Of a DNA stretch of 64,000 nucleotides, positions 37,243 through 46,916 are shown piece by piece; the first letter of the stretch is position 1, and every line of letters starts with the position of its first letter. The stretch spans positions 1,116,001 through 1,180,000 of the forward strand of contig NZ_FXYE01000001.1 of assembly GCF_900184935.1 (NCBI RefSeq). Reading direction: 5' to 3'. The position numbers and the translations under genes were made by a program. This stretch comes from Actibacterium lipolyticum (GTDB lineage Bacteria; Pseudomonadota; Alphaproteobacteria; Rhodobacterales; Rhodobacteraceae). The notes under the pieces were generated by a model, which saw only the letters and a program-made list of their open reading frames with translations, made no database searches and had not been told where the DNA came from.

Positions 37243-39183
37243 ATGTTCCAGAAGATCCTTATTGCTAACCGGGGCGAGATTGCCTGCCGGGTGATTGAAA
37301 CGGCCCGCTCGTTAGGGGTCGCCACCGTGGCGGTTTATTCTGACGCGGATAACGCGGCCAAGCATGTCGCCATGGCGGATGAGGCCGTGCACCTTGGGCC
37401 GCCGCCACCCGGCGAAAGCTATCTTAAGGGCGACGCGATTATTGCGGCCGCCAAGGCGATGGGCGCGCAGGGGATCCATCCCGGTTATGGCTTCCTGTCC
37501 GAAAACCCCGATTTCGTCGCAGCGGTTGAGGCTGCGGGGCTGACCTTTATCGGGCCATCGGCTGATGCGATCCGGGCCATGGGGCTTAAGGACGCCGCCA
37601 AGAAACTGATGGAGCAGGCGGGCGTGCCTGTTGTTCCCGGCTATCACGGGGACAATCAGGATGGCGAACATCTGTCTGGTGCGGCTGATGCCATCGGCTA
37701 TCCGGTGCTGATCAAGGCCGTGGCGGGTGGCGGCGGTAAGGGGATGCGCAAAGTTACCTCGCCCAAGGATTTCGCCGATGCTCTGGCCAGTGCGCGCGGC
37801 GAGGCGAAGACGGCCTTCGGCAACGATGCGGTATTGATCGAGAAATTCGTCGAAAAGCCCCGCCATATAGAAGTGCAGGTGTTCGGGGATGGCACCGATG
37901 CGGTGCATCTGTTCGAACGCGATTGTTCGCTTCAGCGGCGCCACCAAAAGGTGATAGAAGAGGCTCCGGCCCCCGGCATGACCGCCGAAATGCGCAAAGC
38001 GATGGGGGAAGCCGCTGTGAAGGCCGCGAAAGCCATCGGATACAAAGGCGCGGGCACGGTAGAATTTATCGTGGATGCCAGCGACGGCCTGCGTGCCGAC
38101 CGGTTCTGGTTCATGGAGATGAACACACGCCTTCAGGTCGAACACCCCGTGACCGAAGCGGTGACAGGTGTTGATCTGGTGGAATGGCAGTTGCGCGTTG
38201 CCTCGGGCGAGGCTTTGCCGGTTCGGCAAGATGATCTGTCGATAACCGGTCACGCGTTCGAAGCGCGTCTATATGCCGAAGACGTGCCCGCCGGTTTCCT
38301 TCCCGCAACGGGCACGTTAAGCCATCTGCAATTCAGCCCTGCCGCCCGCAATGACAGCGGCGTTCGGCAGGGGGATGCGATCAGCCCGTTTTATGACCCG
38401 ATGATCGCAAAGGTCATCACTCATGGCCCGACGCGCGAAATCGCGCTGGCCCGCCTAACCCGCGCCTTGGCCGAAACAGAGGTCGCGGGCAGTGTCACGA
38501 ACCTTTCCTTCCTAGGTGCGCTGACCCGGCATCAAGGGTTCGCAGCAGGTGACGTGGATACTGGCCTTATCGAACGTGACCTTGATGCGCTGGTCGCCAG
38601 CAGCGACGCGACGGCGCAGGCCAAGGCGCAAGCGGCCATGGCGGCCGCCGGTGTGTTGGACGGTGGCGATGGCATGGCGGGTTTCACCCTTTGGGCACCG
38701 CTGTCCCGTACCGTTTCCCTTGGCGATGACATGGACGCCATTATCCAGATGACTGGGGCAAATGCGGCGACCGTCACGATGGATGACACGACTGTCCGTG
38801 CCGACCGTGATGACAACGGATGGCGCTTTGACGGCATGCCCGCCGCGCGCTGGGCGGTGGCAGGCGGACAGGTTACCATTTTCGGTGCCGAAACGCACAA
38901 CTTCACGATCACGGACCCGTTGGATCGCGCGGGCGATGATGCGTCGGGCGGGAACCTGATCGAAGCACCGATGCCGGGGCTGGTGAAGGCCGTGTTCGTT
39001 GCGCCCGGCGATACGGTGGAGCAGGGGCAGCGGCTGGCCATTCTGGAAGCCATGAAGATGGAACATACCCTGACCGCCGGTCGCGATGGCACCATCGCCG
39101 AAGTACTGACCCACGATGGCGCGCAGGTAGAGGCCGGCGCCGCACTGATCAGGTTAGACGATGAAGAGGAAGCCGCCGCATGA
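37243..39183 (+). CDS. mccA: Methylcrotonyl-CoA carboxylase, biotin-containing (alpha) subunit
   Basis: A 646-residue subunit. The biotin carboxylase domain (about 1-445) starts MFQKILIANRGEIACRVI and carries the ATP-grasp glycine loop KAVAGGGGKGMRK and EMNTRLQVEHPVTE. The C-terminal carrier domain has ILEAMKMEHTL with the biotinylated Lys605. Between them lies the subunit-interaction domain. The start at 37243 follows gggagggg. It needs BirA for activation, and a birA gene is at 60783. The gst gene overlaps its stop (ATGA). Confidence 0.96.
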   Translation: MFQKILIANRGEIACRVIETARSLGVATVAVYSDADNAAKHVAMADEAVHLGPPPPGESYLKGDAIIAAAKAMGAQGIHPGYGFLSENPDFVAAVEAAGLTFIGPSADAIRAMGLKDAAKKLMEQAGVPVVPGYHGDNQDGEHLSGAADAIGYPVLIKAVAGGGGKGMRKVTSPKDFADALASARGEAKTAFGNDAVLIEKFVEKPRHIEVQVFGDGTDAVHLFERDCSLQRRHQKVIEEAPAPGMTAEMRKAMGEAAVKAAKAIGYKGAGTVEFIVDASDGLRADRFWFMEMNTRLQVEHPVTEAVTGVDLVEWQLRVASGEALPVRQDDLSITGHAFEARLYAEDVPAGFLPATGTLSHLQFSPAARNDSGVRQGDAISPFYDPMIAKVITHGPTREIALARLTRALAETEVAGSVTNLSFLGALTRHQGFAAGDVDTGLIERDLDALVASSDATAQAKAQAAMAAAGVLDGGDGMAGFTLWAPLSRTVSLGDDMDAIIQMTGANAATVTMDDTTVRADRDDNGWRFDGMPAARWAVAGGQVTIFGAETHNFTITDPLDRAGDDASGGNLIEAPMPGLVKAVFVAPGDTVEQGQRLAILEAMKMEHTLTAGRDGTIAEVLTHDGAQVEAGAALIRLDDEEEAAA

Positions 39184-39848
39184 TCCGCCTTCACCATTGT
39201 CATCAAACCCGCTCCATGCGGTCACTGTGGGTGCTGCATGAACTTGGCGTTGATTTTGAGATCGTCCTTCATGCTTTCGACAAAACGCTGCGCGCACCTG
39301 AATATCTGGCGCTGAACCCCGCTGGCCGGGTGCCCGCGTTGGAAATTGACGGCGAGGTGATGTTCGAAACCGCCGCTATCACCGAATACCTGTGCGAACG
39401 CTTTCCGGACAAAGGGCTCGGTCGACTGCCCGGCGAGATTGAGCGGATGGATTGGCTGACGTGGGTTCATTTTGCCGAAACGATCAGCCAGCACGCCGCC
39501 GCGCTGACCCAGCAGCACGTGGCCCTTTACGATGATAGCATGCGCAGCCCCATCGTCATGAAGCTGGAGGCGAAGCGGTTGGAAAAATGCTATGCCGCGA
39601 TTGAGACGCGGCTGAACGCCAATTACGACCGCGCGCCGTATCTGTTGGTGGGGGGCTTTTCCGCAGCGGATATTAGCGTTGGGCAGGCGATCTACATGTC
39701 GCGCCACTTCGCGCGGATCGAACCGTTTCCTGCCCTAAGCGAATGGTATGGCTTGATAACCGAACGGCCGGGGTTCCAAGCCTCGCTTCCGCCTGAGGGG
39801 GCTGAACTGTTGTATCAAAAAGAGTTCTATGAGGCGTGGGATGGTTGA
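39180..39848 (+). CDS. Glutathione S-transferase family protein
   Basis: A 222-residue cytosolic protein with a thioredoxin-like N-terminal domain (MIRLHHCHQTRSMRSLWVLH) and an all-helical C-terminal domain. The GSH-contacting turns are NPAGRVPALEIDG and MFETAAITEYLCE. The N-terminal catalytic position appears to be Ser/Thr/Cys rather than Tyr. Coupled by ATGA to mccA and overlapping the HMG-CoA lyase start by 8 bases, it is firmly part of the leucine operon. Its substrate is unknown; a role in handling a reactive intermediate is only a guess. Confidence 0.9.
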   Translation: MIRLHHCHQTRSMRSLWVLHELGVDFEIVLHAFDKTLRAPEYLALNPAGRVPALEIDGEVMFETAAITEYLCERFPDKGLGRLPGEIERMDWLTWVHFAETISQHAAALTQQHVALYDDSMRSPIVMKLEAKRLEKCYAAIETRLNANYDRAPYLLVGGFSAADISVGQAIYMSRHFARIEPFPALSEWYGLITERPGFQASLPPEGAELLYQKEFYEAWDG

Positions 39849-40704
39849 TTTCGTCGAGATATTTGAGGTTGGCCCGCGCGATGGGTTGCAGAACGAAAAA
39901 CGGATGATCCCGGCGGCGGAAAAGATCAAGCTGATCGATACGCTGTCGCAGGCCGGTTTCCGGCGGATAGAGGTGGCAAGCTTCGTTTCCCCCAAATGGG
40001 TGCCGCAAATGGCCGACAGCGGAGAGGTTCTGGCCGGGATCACCCGCGCGCCCGGTATTTCCTATGCCGCGCTGACGCCCAACATGAAGGGGTATGAACG
40101 CGCCCGTGATGCCCGCGCGGACGAGGTGGCGATTTTTGGCGCTGCGTCCGAAGGGTTCAGCCGCGCCAATATCAACGCCTCGATTGACGAAAGCCTTGAA
40201 CGGTTCGCGCCTGTGGCAGAACAAGCGAAACGGGATGGCGTTCCGGTACGCGGCTATATCTCTTGTGTGACGGATTGCCCGTATGACGGCGCTACCCCGC
40301 CCGCCAAGGTGGCCGAAGTCGCGGCAAAGCTGTGGGCCATGGGCTGTTATGAAATCAGTCTGGGCGACACGATCGGGCAGGGCAGCCCCGAAACCATCAC
40401 CGCCATGCTTGAGGCTGTGTTGAACGAGGTGCCGGCGCAAAAGCTTGCCGGGCATTACCACGACACCGCAGGACGGGCGCTGGCGAATATCGAAGCCTCG
40501 GTTGCGCTGGGCGTGCGGGTGTTTGATGCGGCAGTGGGTGGCTTGGGCGGTTGCCCTTATGCGCCCGGTGCTGCGGGCAATGTCGCGACCGAGGCGGTGA
40601 ATAAACGCCTGACAGATTTGGGTTACCATACGGGGCTAAACGCCGGTGTGTTGGACAAGGCCGCACAGATGGCACGGGATATGCGAGAGGGCAGCGATGT
40701 TTGA
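39841..40704 (+). CDS. mvaB: Hydroxymethylglutaryl-CoA lyase
   Basis: A 287-residue TIM-barrel enzyme that splits HMG-CoA into acetoacetate and acetyl-CoA, last step of leucine breakdown. EVGPRDGLQNEKRMIP holds the catalytic Arg-Asp pair, HYHDTAGRALANIEAS the metal-binding histidines, and GGLGGCPYAPGAAGNVATE the catalytic Cys loop. The ATG at 39841 overlaps the end of the gst gene; an upstream start adds only four residues. Confidence 0.96.
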   Translation: MVDFVEIFEVGPRDGLQNEKRMIPAAEKIKLIDTLSQAGFRRIEVASFVSPKWVPQMADSGEVLAGITRAPGISYAALTPNMKGYERARDARADEVAIFGAASEGFSRANINASIDESLERFAPVAEQAKRDGVPVRGYISCVTDCPYDGATPPAKVAEVAAKLWAMGCYEISLGDTIGQGSPETITAMLEAVLNEVPAQKLAGHYHDTAGRALANIEASVALGVRVFDAAVGGLGGCPYAPGAAGNVATEAVNKRLTDLGYHTGLNAGVLDKAAQMARDMREGSDV

Positions 40705-41485
40705 GACGATCAGAATAGATGTGGATGAACGCGGCGTTGCTGGCCTGTTGTTGAACCGTCCTGAAAAGCGCAACGCACTGTCGGCGCAAATGATCGCTGA
40801 ACTGACACAGGCGGCCAAACAGTTGGGGGATGATCCTGCTGTTCGGGTTGTTGTGCTGTCGGCGGCGGGCAATGTGTTTTGCGCGGGCGGCGATCTGCGG
40901 TGGATGCAGGAACAGATGGCCGCCGATCCGCAAACCCGCGCGGTCGAGGCGCGCAAGCTGGCCGAAATGCTTCAGGCGTTGAATACGATGCCAAAGCCAC
41001 TGATCGGGCGCATTCAGGGGAACGCGTTCGGGGGCGGGGTCGGCATGGCCTCTGTCTGTGATGTGGTGATCGCGGATAAGGACGCGCAGTTTGGGCTGAC
41101 GGAAACGCGCCTTGGCCTGATCCCAGCAACCATCGGCCCCTATGTCATCGCCCGGATGGGCGAAGCGAACGCGCGGCGGGTTTTCATGTCGGGCCGCATC
41201 TTTGGCTGTTTCGAAGCGGTGGACCTTGGCCTTGTGGCCCATGCGGTTCCTGCGCGCGACTTGGACGAACGCATCGAGGCAGAGGTCGCACCCTATCTGT
41301 CCTGTGCCCCCGGCGCGGTTGCGTCCGCCAAGGCGCTGGCGCGCCAGTTGGGCCCGCGTATCGACGACGAAGTCATCGATTCCACAATCGCCGCCCTTGT
41401 CGCCTGTTGGGAGGGCGAAGAGGCGAAAGAGGGGATCGGGGCGTTTTTCGACAAGCGTAAACCGGCGTGGGCGTCTGATATCTGA
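40697..41485 (+). CDS. liuC: Enoyl-CoA hydratase family, probable methylglutaconyl-CoA hydratase
   Basis: A 262-residue crotonase-fold enzyme. The oxyanion glycines are in AGGDLRWMQ and IQGNAFGGGVGMASVCD; GLTETRLGLIPATIGPYVI shows the conserved loop, with the Glu of FGLTE used as one catalytic acid and a second acid position replaced by Leu/Gly-rich sequence as in the AUH/LiuC type. Placed last in an operon that has every other leucine step, it should hydrate 3-methylglutaconyl-CoA. It overlaps the mvaB stop by 8 bases. No clear terminator follows. Confidence 0.92.
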   Translation: MFETIRIDVDERGVAGLLLNRPEKRNALSAQMIAELTQAAKQLGDDPAVRVVVLSAAGNVFCAGGDLRWMQEQMAADPQTRAVEARKLAEMLQALNTMPKPLIGRIQGNAFGGGVGMASVCDVVIADKDAQFGLTETRLGLIPATIGPYVIARMGEANARRVFMSGRIFGCFEAVDLGLVAHAVPARDLDERIEAEVAPYLSCAPGAVASAKALARQLGPRIDDEVIDSTIAALVACWEGEEAKEGIGAFFDKRKPAWASDI

Positions 41486-41733
41486 CCATTGTCTGGGTTG
41501 CGCGCGCTGCCCGCGTCGCCGGGCCATAGATGGAATCTGTGGCCTGCTGCGACTCAGTTCCTGCGACCATCTGGCACTATCTTGGTGAACGTCGCGGTAT
41601 AGATTGCCAAAAATATGTTGTGAATAAGGGGTTTCTGCAATGCGGCGTTTGGTTGACCCCGTGCCGCACCAGAGGTAAACCCTGCTTAGCCACAGGACCG
41701 CGTCATTTCGGCGCGCGCAAGAGGAGCCATGCC
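41486..41733 (+). other. Leader region of the nuo operon
   Basis: 248 bases without a gene. It must contain the nuo promoter. The first part is GC-rich with short inverted repeats but no terminator for the leucine operon; the part 41598-41640 is AT-richer (tatagattgccaaaaatatg) and is the likeliest place for a promoter. I cannot name -35 and -10 boxes with good spacing. gaggag just before 41734 is the nuoA ribosome-binding site. Confidence 0.4.
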
Positions 41734-42099
41734 ATGGACGATCTTCTCAGAGAATATCTGCCGATTATCATTTTCTTGGGAATGGCCGTTGCGCTTGGTC
41801 TGGTACTTATACTGGCCGCCGTCATCGTTGCCGTTCGCAACCCTGACGCAGAAAAAGTGTCAGCCTATGAGTGCGGGTTTAACGCATTCGACGATGCACG
41901 GATGAAGTTTGACGTTCGCTTCTACCTTGTGTCGATCTTGTTTATCATCTTCGACTTGGAAATCGCCTTCTTGTTCCCATGGGCCGTTGCATTCGGCGAC
42001 CTGGGTGATGTGGGCTTTTGGTCGATGATGGTTTTCCTTGCCGTGCTGACCATCGGCTTTGCCTATGAGTGGAAAAAAGGAGCCCTGGAATGGGAGTGA
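41734..42099 (+). CDS. nuoA: NADH-quinone oxidoreductase subunit A
   Basis: A 121-residue membrane subunit of complex I with three transmembrane helices. [24 protein letters not shown] carries the conserved cysteine loop near the quinone site, and [12 protein letters not shown] follows. The start at 41734 has gaggag upstream; the open frame further up is not conserved sequence. It overlaps nuoB by 10 bases. First gene of the operon. Confidence 0.97.
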   Translation: MDDLLREYLPIIIFLGMAVALGLVLILAAVIVAVRNPDAEKVSAYECGFNAFDDARMKFDVRFYLVSILFIIFDLEIAFLFPWAVAFGDLGDVGFWSMMVFLAVLTIGFAYEWKKGALEWE

Positions 42100-42623
42100 G
42101 CACCGCCGCAAACACCGCCGGGGTTGACCGCGAGCATAGCACGCAGGTTCTGAACAAAGAGCTGCAGGATAAGGGTTTCCTGCTGACCTCGACCGAAGAT
42201 TTGGTGAACTGGGCCCGTACCGGTTCGTTGCACTGGATGACCTTTGGTCTTGCCTGCTGCGCGGTTGAGATGATGCACACCGCCATGCCACGCTATGACG
42301 TAGAGCGTTATGGCTTTGCGCCACGCGCCTCTCCACGTCAGTCGGACGTGATGATTGTTGCGGGTACTTTGACCAACAAAATGGCCCCCGCGCTGCGCAA
42401 GGTTTACGACCAGATGCCAGAGCCGCGTTATGTGATCTCTATGGGGTCCTGCGCGAATGGTGGCGGTTACTATCACTACAGCTATTCCGTTGTGCGCGGC
42501 TGTGACCGGATCGTTCCGGTGGATATCTACGTTCCCGGCTGCCCGCCCACGGCAGAGGCGCTGGTTTACGGTATTCTACAGCTGCAACGCAAAATTCGCC
42601 GCACCGGCACGATTGTGAGGTAA
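42090..42623 (+). CDS. nuoB: NADH-quinone oxidoreductase subunit B
   Basis: A 177-residue subunit holding the N2 4Fe-4S cluster, the last electron carrier before quinone. Ligands are the adjacent cysteines of [12 protein letters not shown], one in [17 protein letters not shown] and one in [12 protein letters not shown]. The ATG at 42090 lies in the end of nuoA and is preceded by aaggag. Confidence 0.97.
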   Translation: MGVSTAANTAGVDREHSTQVLNKELQDKGFLLTSTEDLVNWARTGSLHWMTFGLACCAVEMMHTAMPRYDVERYGFAPRASPRQSDVMIVAGTLTNKMAPALRKVYDQMPEPRYVISMGSCANGGGYYHYSYSVVRGCDRIVPVDIYVPGCPPTAEALVYGILQLQRKIRRTGTIVR

Positions 42624-42627
42624 CCCC

Positions 42628-43239
42628 ATGACCGAGGCCCTGAACGAGCTTGGCGCACATATCAGCCTGAAACGCCCCGATTGCGTTATTTCGTATTCCA
42701 TCGCGAACGACGAACTGACGCTGGAGGTCGCGCCGACATCGCTGGTTGGCTTGGCCGAGTTTCTGAAAACGGACGCGACATGCCGGTTTTCGACCTTGGT
42801 CGACATCACGGCAATCGATTACCCCGAACGTGCTGCGCGGTTCGACGTGGTTTACCACTTCCTGTCGATGTACCAGAACCACCGTATCCGCCTGCGCTGT
42901 GCGGTGCGCGAAGAAGACATGGTGCCGTCGATCATCGATGTGCATCCTTCGGCGAACTGGTTTGAACGCGAAGTGTTCGACATGTTCGGCATTTTGTTTT
43001 CGGGCCACCCGGATTTGCGCCGCATCCTTACGGATTACGGCTTTCGCGGTTACCCGCTGCGCAAGGATTTCCCGACAACGGGCTATACCGAAGTACGCTA
43101 TGACGAGGCGCAGAAGCGCGTTGTTTACGAACCTGTCAGCCTTGTTCAGGAATACCGCCAGTTTGATTTCATGAGCCCATGGGAAGGTGCCGAATACATC
43201 CTTCCCGGTGATGAAAAAACTGACGGCGCGAAAGGGTAA
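42628..43239 (+). CDS. nuoC: NADH-quinone oxidoreductase subunit C
   Basis: A 203-residue 30-kDa-type subunit of the peripheral arm. The conserved stretch is [20 protein letters not shown] followed by [19 protein letters not shown]. It is separate from nuoD, as is normal for alphaproteobacteria. The next gene in the run is a sulfotransferase, not nuoD. Confidence 0.97.
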   Translation: MTEALNELGAHISLKRPDCVISYSIANDELTLEVAPTSLVGLAEFLKTDATCRFSTLVDITAIDYPERAARFDVVYHFLSMYQNHRIRLRCAVREEDMVPSIIDVHPSANWFEREVFDMFGILFSGHPDLRRILTDYGFRGYPLRKDFPTTGYTEVRYDEAQKRVVYEPVSLVQEYRQFDFMSPWEGAEYILPGDEKTDGAKG

Positions 43240-43246
43240 TCTGACG

Positions 43247-44119
43247 ATGTCGGAGGCGACTTTGATGTTCGGGATTGGCGCGACGAAAGCGGGGACCAGT
43301 TGGCTCCACCGCTATCTTGCTGCGCATCCTGACTGTCATGTTCGCTCCATCAAGGAATTGCACTTCTTTGATACGATCGACAAAGGCCGGCAGAACGCGC
43401 AGTTGAGCGCGCTTCAGCGGAACCTGCAAAAGCTTCAGCGTCGTCAGAAAAACGGCGACCCGGCGAACGCGATCACCCGCGCCCACCGCATGGCGGATAT
43501 TGAACAGTATTCGCGCGTGCTGAAAAAGGGCGACGAGGCTGAATACCTTGCGTTTCTGGACGAGGGACGGGACGGGCAACGCCTTATTGCTGACATAACT
43601 CCATCCTATGCCCTGTTGTCAGAGGGGCGCATGGAGAAGATGGCCAATATGGCCGCCGATGTGCGGTTCGTATACCTCCTACGCGACCCCGTGGCACGTT
43701 TGTGGAGCCATGTGCGTATGATTGCTAAGCGCCGCACAGATGCGGGGAACGATATCGCTGAACGCGCTCGGGAGATTCTTGAGCGCGCCCTTGGTGGTTT
43801 CGAAGTGCAAATCACCAACCGGGGTGACTATCGCGGAACGCTTGAACGGTTGAATGCAGCAGTCGATCCGTCGCGCCTGTTCTTGGCATTCTACGAAGAC
43901 CTGTTTTCGAACACGACGATCGCGCGCTTGTGTGCCTTTCTTGGGATCGCCAACAAAACGGCTGATTTCGGGAAACGGGTTCATGAAGGCGTGCCTGTTG
44001 AACTGACCATGGCGCAACGGGGCCGCGCAGCTGCGTTCCTGAAACCGCAATATGACTATGTCGAGGCCAGCCTTGGCCAGCTTCCCGCCGCATGGGAAGC
44101 AAACAGGGTGGGGGTATAA
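43247..44119 (+). CDS. Sulfotransferase family protein inside the nuo operon
   Basis: A 290-residue protein of the PAPS-dependent sulfotransferase fold. The 5'-phosphosulfate loop is [16 protein letters not shown] (residues 9-24) and the 3'-phosphate motif is [19 protein letters not shown] (140-158), with the usual Arg and Ser. A basic, Gln-rich helical segment ([15 protein letters not shown]) sits between them. Two starts are possible: 43247, which keeps the whole first strand, and 43265, which has ggagg 8 bases ahead. It would transfer sulfate to an unknown acceptor. It lies 7 bases after nuoC and 1 base before nuoD, so it is cotranscribed with complex I, for which no sulfated component is known. 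Confidence 0.87.
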   Translation: MSEATLMFGIGATKAGTSWLHRYLAAHPDCHVRSIKELHFFDTIDKGRQNAQLSALQRNLQKLQRRQKNGDPANAITRAHRMADIEQYSRVLKKGDEAEYLAFLDEGRDGQRLIADITPSYALLSEGRMEKMANMAADVRFVYLLRDPVARLWSHVRMIAKRRTDAGNDIAERAREILERALGGFEVQITNRGDYRGTLERLNAAVDPSRLFLAFYEDLFSNTTIARLCAFLGIANKTADFGKRVHEGVPVELTMAQRGRAAAFLKPQYDYVEASLGQLPAAWEANRVGV

Positions 44120-44120
44120 G

Positions 44121-45332
44121 ATGATGGACGGCAATTTTGACGACGCTCTGACGGGCGAGCAGAAGATCCGCAACTTTAACATTAACTTCGGGCCTCAGCA
44201 CCCGGCGGCGCACGGCGTGCTTCGTATGGTGCTAGAGCTTGACGGTGAAATCGTTGAGCGCGCTGACCCGCATATCGGCCTGCTGCATCGCGGCACCGAA
44301 AAGCTGATGGAAAGCCGCACGTATCTGCAAAACCTGCCGTATCTGGACCGGTTGGATTATGTGGCACCAATGAACCAAGAACACGCTTGGTGCATGGCCA
44401 TCGAAAAGCTGACCGGCACCGTTGTACCGCGTCGCGCCAGCCTGATCCGGGTTCTTTATTCGGAAATCGGTCGTATCCTGAACCACCTGCTGAACGTCAC
44501 CACACAGGCGATGGACGTTGGCGCGCTGACCCCGCCACTGTGGGGCTTTGAAGAGCGTGAAAAGCTGATGGTGTTTTACGAACGCGCCTGTGGCGCACGT
44601 TTGCACGCGGCCTATTTCCGCCCCGGCGGTGTTCATCAAGACCTGCCACCACAGTTGATCGAAGACATCGACGACTGGGCCGATGAATTCCCGGCCGTGC
44701 TGGACGATATCGACGGCCTGCTGACCGAAAACCGTATCTTCAAACAGCGTAACGCCGATATTGGCATTATCAGCGAAGATGACATCCTTGATTGGGGTTT
44801 TTCGGGCGTCATGGTGCGCGGCTCTGGCCTTCCTTGGGATTTGCGTCGTTCGCAGCCCTATGAGTGCTATGACGAATTCGAATTCCAGATTCCTGTGGGT
44901 AAAAACGGTGACTGCTATGACCGTTACCTGTGCCGGATGGCCGAAATGCGGGAATCTTTGAAGATTATCAAACAGGCATGCGAAAAGCTGCGTGTTGAAA
45001 AAGGCGACGTGCTGGCCCGGGGCAAACTAACGCCCCCCGCACGCGCAGAGATGAAGACATCGATGGAAGCACTGATCCATCACTTCAAGCTCTACACCGA
45101 AGGCTTCCACGTACCAGCAGGCGAAGTTTATGCCGCAGTCGAGGCACCTAAGGGAGAGTTCGGCGTGTACATGGTTTCTGATGGTTCCAACAAACCTTAC
45201 CGCGCCAAGTTGCGCGCGCCGGGTTTCCTGCATTTGCAGGCGATGGATTACGTGGCCAAGGGCCACCAGCTGGCCGATGTTGCTGCGATCATCGGCACGA
45301 TGGATGTTGTTTTCGGGGAAATCGACAGATGA
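44121..45332 (+). CDS. nuoD: NADH-quinone oxidoreductase subunit D
   Basis: A 403-residue 49-kDa-type subunit that, with NuoB, forms the quinone site. [20 protein letters not shown] near the N-terminus contains the quinone-site His; [19 protein letters not shown] and the C-terminal FGEIDR are conserved. Two ATGs in a row begin the gene, one base after the sulfotransferase stop. A terminator-like hairpin follows about 50 bases after its stop. Confidence 0.97.
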   Translation: MMDGNFDDALTGEQKIRNFNINFGPQHPAAHGVLRMVLELDGEIVERADPHIGLLHRGTEKLMESRTYLQNLPYLDRLDYVAPMNQEHAWCMAIEKLTGTVVPRRASLIRVLYSEIGRILNHLLNVTTQAMDVGALTPPLWGFEEREKLMVFYERACGARLHAAYFRPGGVHQDLPPQLIEDIDDWADEFPAVLDDIDGLLTENRIFKQRNADIGIISEDDILDWGFSGVMVRGSGLPWDLRRSQPYECYDEFEFQIPVGKNGDCYDRYLCRMAEMRESLKIIKQACEKLRVEKGDVLARGKLTPPARAEMKTSMEALIHHFKLYTEGFHVPAGEVYAAVEAPKGEFGVYMVSDGSNKPYRAKLRAPGFLHLQAMDYVAKGHQLADVAAIIGTMDVVFGEIDR

Positions 45333-45379
45333 CCCCTGCGTACATGGTATACGAGTTTCTGGGTGGGGACCCATTAGTG

Positions 45380-45408
45380 AAGGGCGCGGTGCCCTTGGCT
45401 TTCTTTTT
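45380..45408 (+). terminator. Terminator-like hairpin between nuoD and the next gene
   Basis: AAGGGC (45380-45385) pairs with GCCCTT (45391-45396) around GCGGT, then ggctttcttttt. A second stem, gccgga-ttt-tccggc, follows at 45412-45426, just before the ribosome-binding site of the 97-residue gene. Inside an essential operon this can only be partial: an attenuator or a processing site. Confidence 0.5.
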
Positions 45409-45443
45409 ACGGCCGGATTTTCCGGCAAAACGGAGTACCACCC

Positions 45444-45737
45444 ATGAAGAATACACTTAAAATTACTGCAATTTGCGCTCTGCTTGCACCTATGTCTGCG
45501 TTTGCGACTGAAGTTGTTGACGTGACAGAAGAGCAGCTGGAATCGTTCCGCGTTGCGATCACCGCCACCGGCTGCACGATCGACGACGATGAGAGCGCGG
45601 CTGCTGTTGAAAGCGCAACCAAATATGACGAAGAAACGCTCAAAGCCATCGTAGAGCAGCTTCGTGTTTATGACGAAATCGTAGATGCTTCCCAAGAAGG
45701 CGGCATCACCCTCGTATCGGGAGAATGTGCTAGCTAA
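45444..45737 (+). CDS. Small secreted protein in the nuo operon
   Basis: A 97-residue protein with a signal peptide ([19 protein letters not shown]) and a mature part of about 76 acidic residues with two cysteines, one early (TGCTIDDDE) and one three residues from the end (SGECAS), fit for one disulfide. I recognise no named family. Its stop overlaps the nuoE start (TAATG), so the two are translated in coupling. The mature protein should be periplasmic, on the opposite side of the membrane from NuoE, so the link is expression rather than contact. Confidence 0.8.
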   Translation: MKNTLKITAICALLAPMSAFATEVVDVTEEQLESFRVAITATGCTIDDDESAAAVESATKYDEETLKAIVEQLRVYDEIVDASQEGGITLVSGECAS

Positions 45738-46852
45738 TGCTTCGCCGTCTGCATCATGAACAGCCAGAGTCCTTTGCTTTTGCGCCAGATAACCTGGCCT
45801 GGGCGAAGGCTCAGCTGACAAAATACCCCGAAGGGCGCCAAGCCAGCGCCATCATCCCGCTATTGTGGAGAGCACAAGAGCAGGAGGGCTGGCTTTCGCG
45901 TCCGGCGATTGAATACATCGCTGATATGTTGGACATGGCCTATATCCGGGCGTTGGAGGTTGCGACCTTCTATTTCATGTTCCAGCTACAGCCTGTGGGT
46001 TCTGTCGCGCATATTCAGATTTGTGGCACGACGTCGTGCATGATCTGTGGCGCCGAAGACTTGATCGGTGTGTGCCGGGAAAAGATTGCAGACAAGCCGC
46101 ACGCTCTTTCCGCCGACGGTAAGTTCAGCTGGGAAGAGGTTGAATGCCTTGGCGCTTGCGCCAATGCGCCAATGGCGCAGATCGGCAAAGATTACTACGA
46201 AGATCTGACAACCGAAAAGCTGGCCGAAATTATCGATCGGCTTTCAAAAGGCGAGGTTCCGGTTCCGGGGCCTCAGAACGGTCGCTATGCTGCAGAACCT
46301 TTGGGCGGTCTGACCAGCCTGAAAGAGTTCGACAGCGGGCACACCCAATATAACGCTTCTGCTCAGGCGGCTGTCGATATCGGCGATACCGTGAAACGTA
46401 TCGACGGGACCGAGGTGCCGTTGCTAACCCCATGGGGCAAGCAAAGCGGTGGCGAAGATGTTGCTGCACCAAAAGCCCAGCCTGCGAAAAAGGCAGCTAA
46501 AGCCCCCAAGGCCAAAGCAAAGCCCGCAGCAAAAAGTGAACCCGTTTCGGCAGCTAAGGCTGATGCCGGCGCTTCCGCAGATGCCGCAAAGACAGATGCG
46601 AAACGCCCCAAGGCATTGAACGAGGCACGCGAAGGCGGCCCGGACGACCTTAAGCTGATCAAGGGCGTGGGTCCAAAGCTGGAACTGCTTTTGCATGTTC
46701 TGGGTTTCTACCATTTCGATCAAATCGCAGCCTGGACATCGGAGGAGGTGTCTTGGGTCGATGACAACCTGACCGGCTTTAAAGGGCGTGTGAGCCGTGA
46801 CAATTGGGTTGACCAAGCCAAGGTTCTTGCCGCGGGTGGCAAGCCTGAATAG
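45737..46852 (+). CDS. nuoE: NADH-quinone oxidoreductase subunit E with C-terminal helix-hairpin-helix extension
   Basis: A 371-residue protein, well over the roughly 160-240 of ordinary NuoE. The N-terminal half is the 24-kDa-type thioredoxin-like subunit with the 2Fe-2S ligands in [10 protein letters not shown] and [10 protein letters not shown]. After about residue 235 comes an Ala/Lys/Pro-rich linker ([16 protein letters not shown]). Residues 302-368 are a compact domain with [17 protein letters not shown], a helix-hairpin-helix phrase, then [10 protein letters not shown] and [12 protein letters not shown]. The same domain closes the next protein, with 50 of 67 residues identical by hand count. 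The extension's job is unknown. Confidence 0.95.
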   Translation: MLRRLHHEQPESFAFAPDNLAWAKAQLTKYPEGRQASAIIPLLWRAQEQEGWLSRPAIEYIADMLDMAYIRALEVATFYFMFQLQPVGSVAHIQICGTTSCMICGAEDLIGVCREKIADKPHALSADGKFSWEEVECLGACANAPMAQIGKDYYEDLTTEKLAEIIDRLSKGEVPVPGPQNGRYAAEPLGGLTSLKEFDSGHTQYNASAQAAVDIGDTVKRIDGTEVPLLTPWGKQSGGEDVAAPKAQPAKKAAKAPKAKAKPAAKSEPVSAAKADAGASADAAKTDAKRPKALNEAREGGPDDLKLIKGVGPKLELLLHVLGFYHFDQIAAWTSEEVSWVDDNLTGFKGRVSRDNWVDQAKVLAAGGKPE

Positions 46853-46916
46853 TGGAACGAGTGAATAGTAGTAACGTGTTATAAAACACGCACGTAAGTA
46901 ACAGGGGACGAGGAAT

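Noticed and set aside
41486-41733. A longer NuoA beginning at 41530
   Set aside because: The added 68 residues are hydrophilic, Cys-rich and unlike NuoA; the ATG at 41734 has gaggag upstream and begins the conserved protein.
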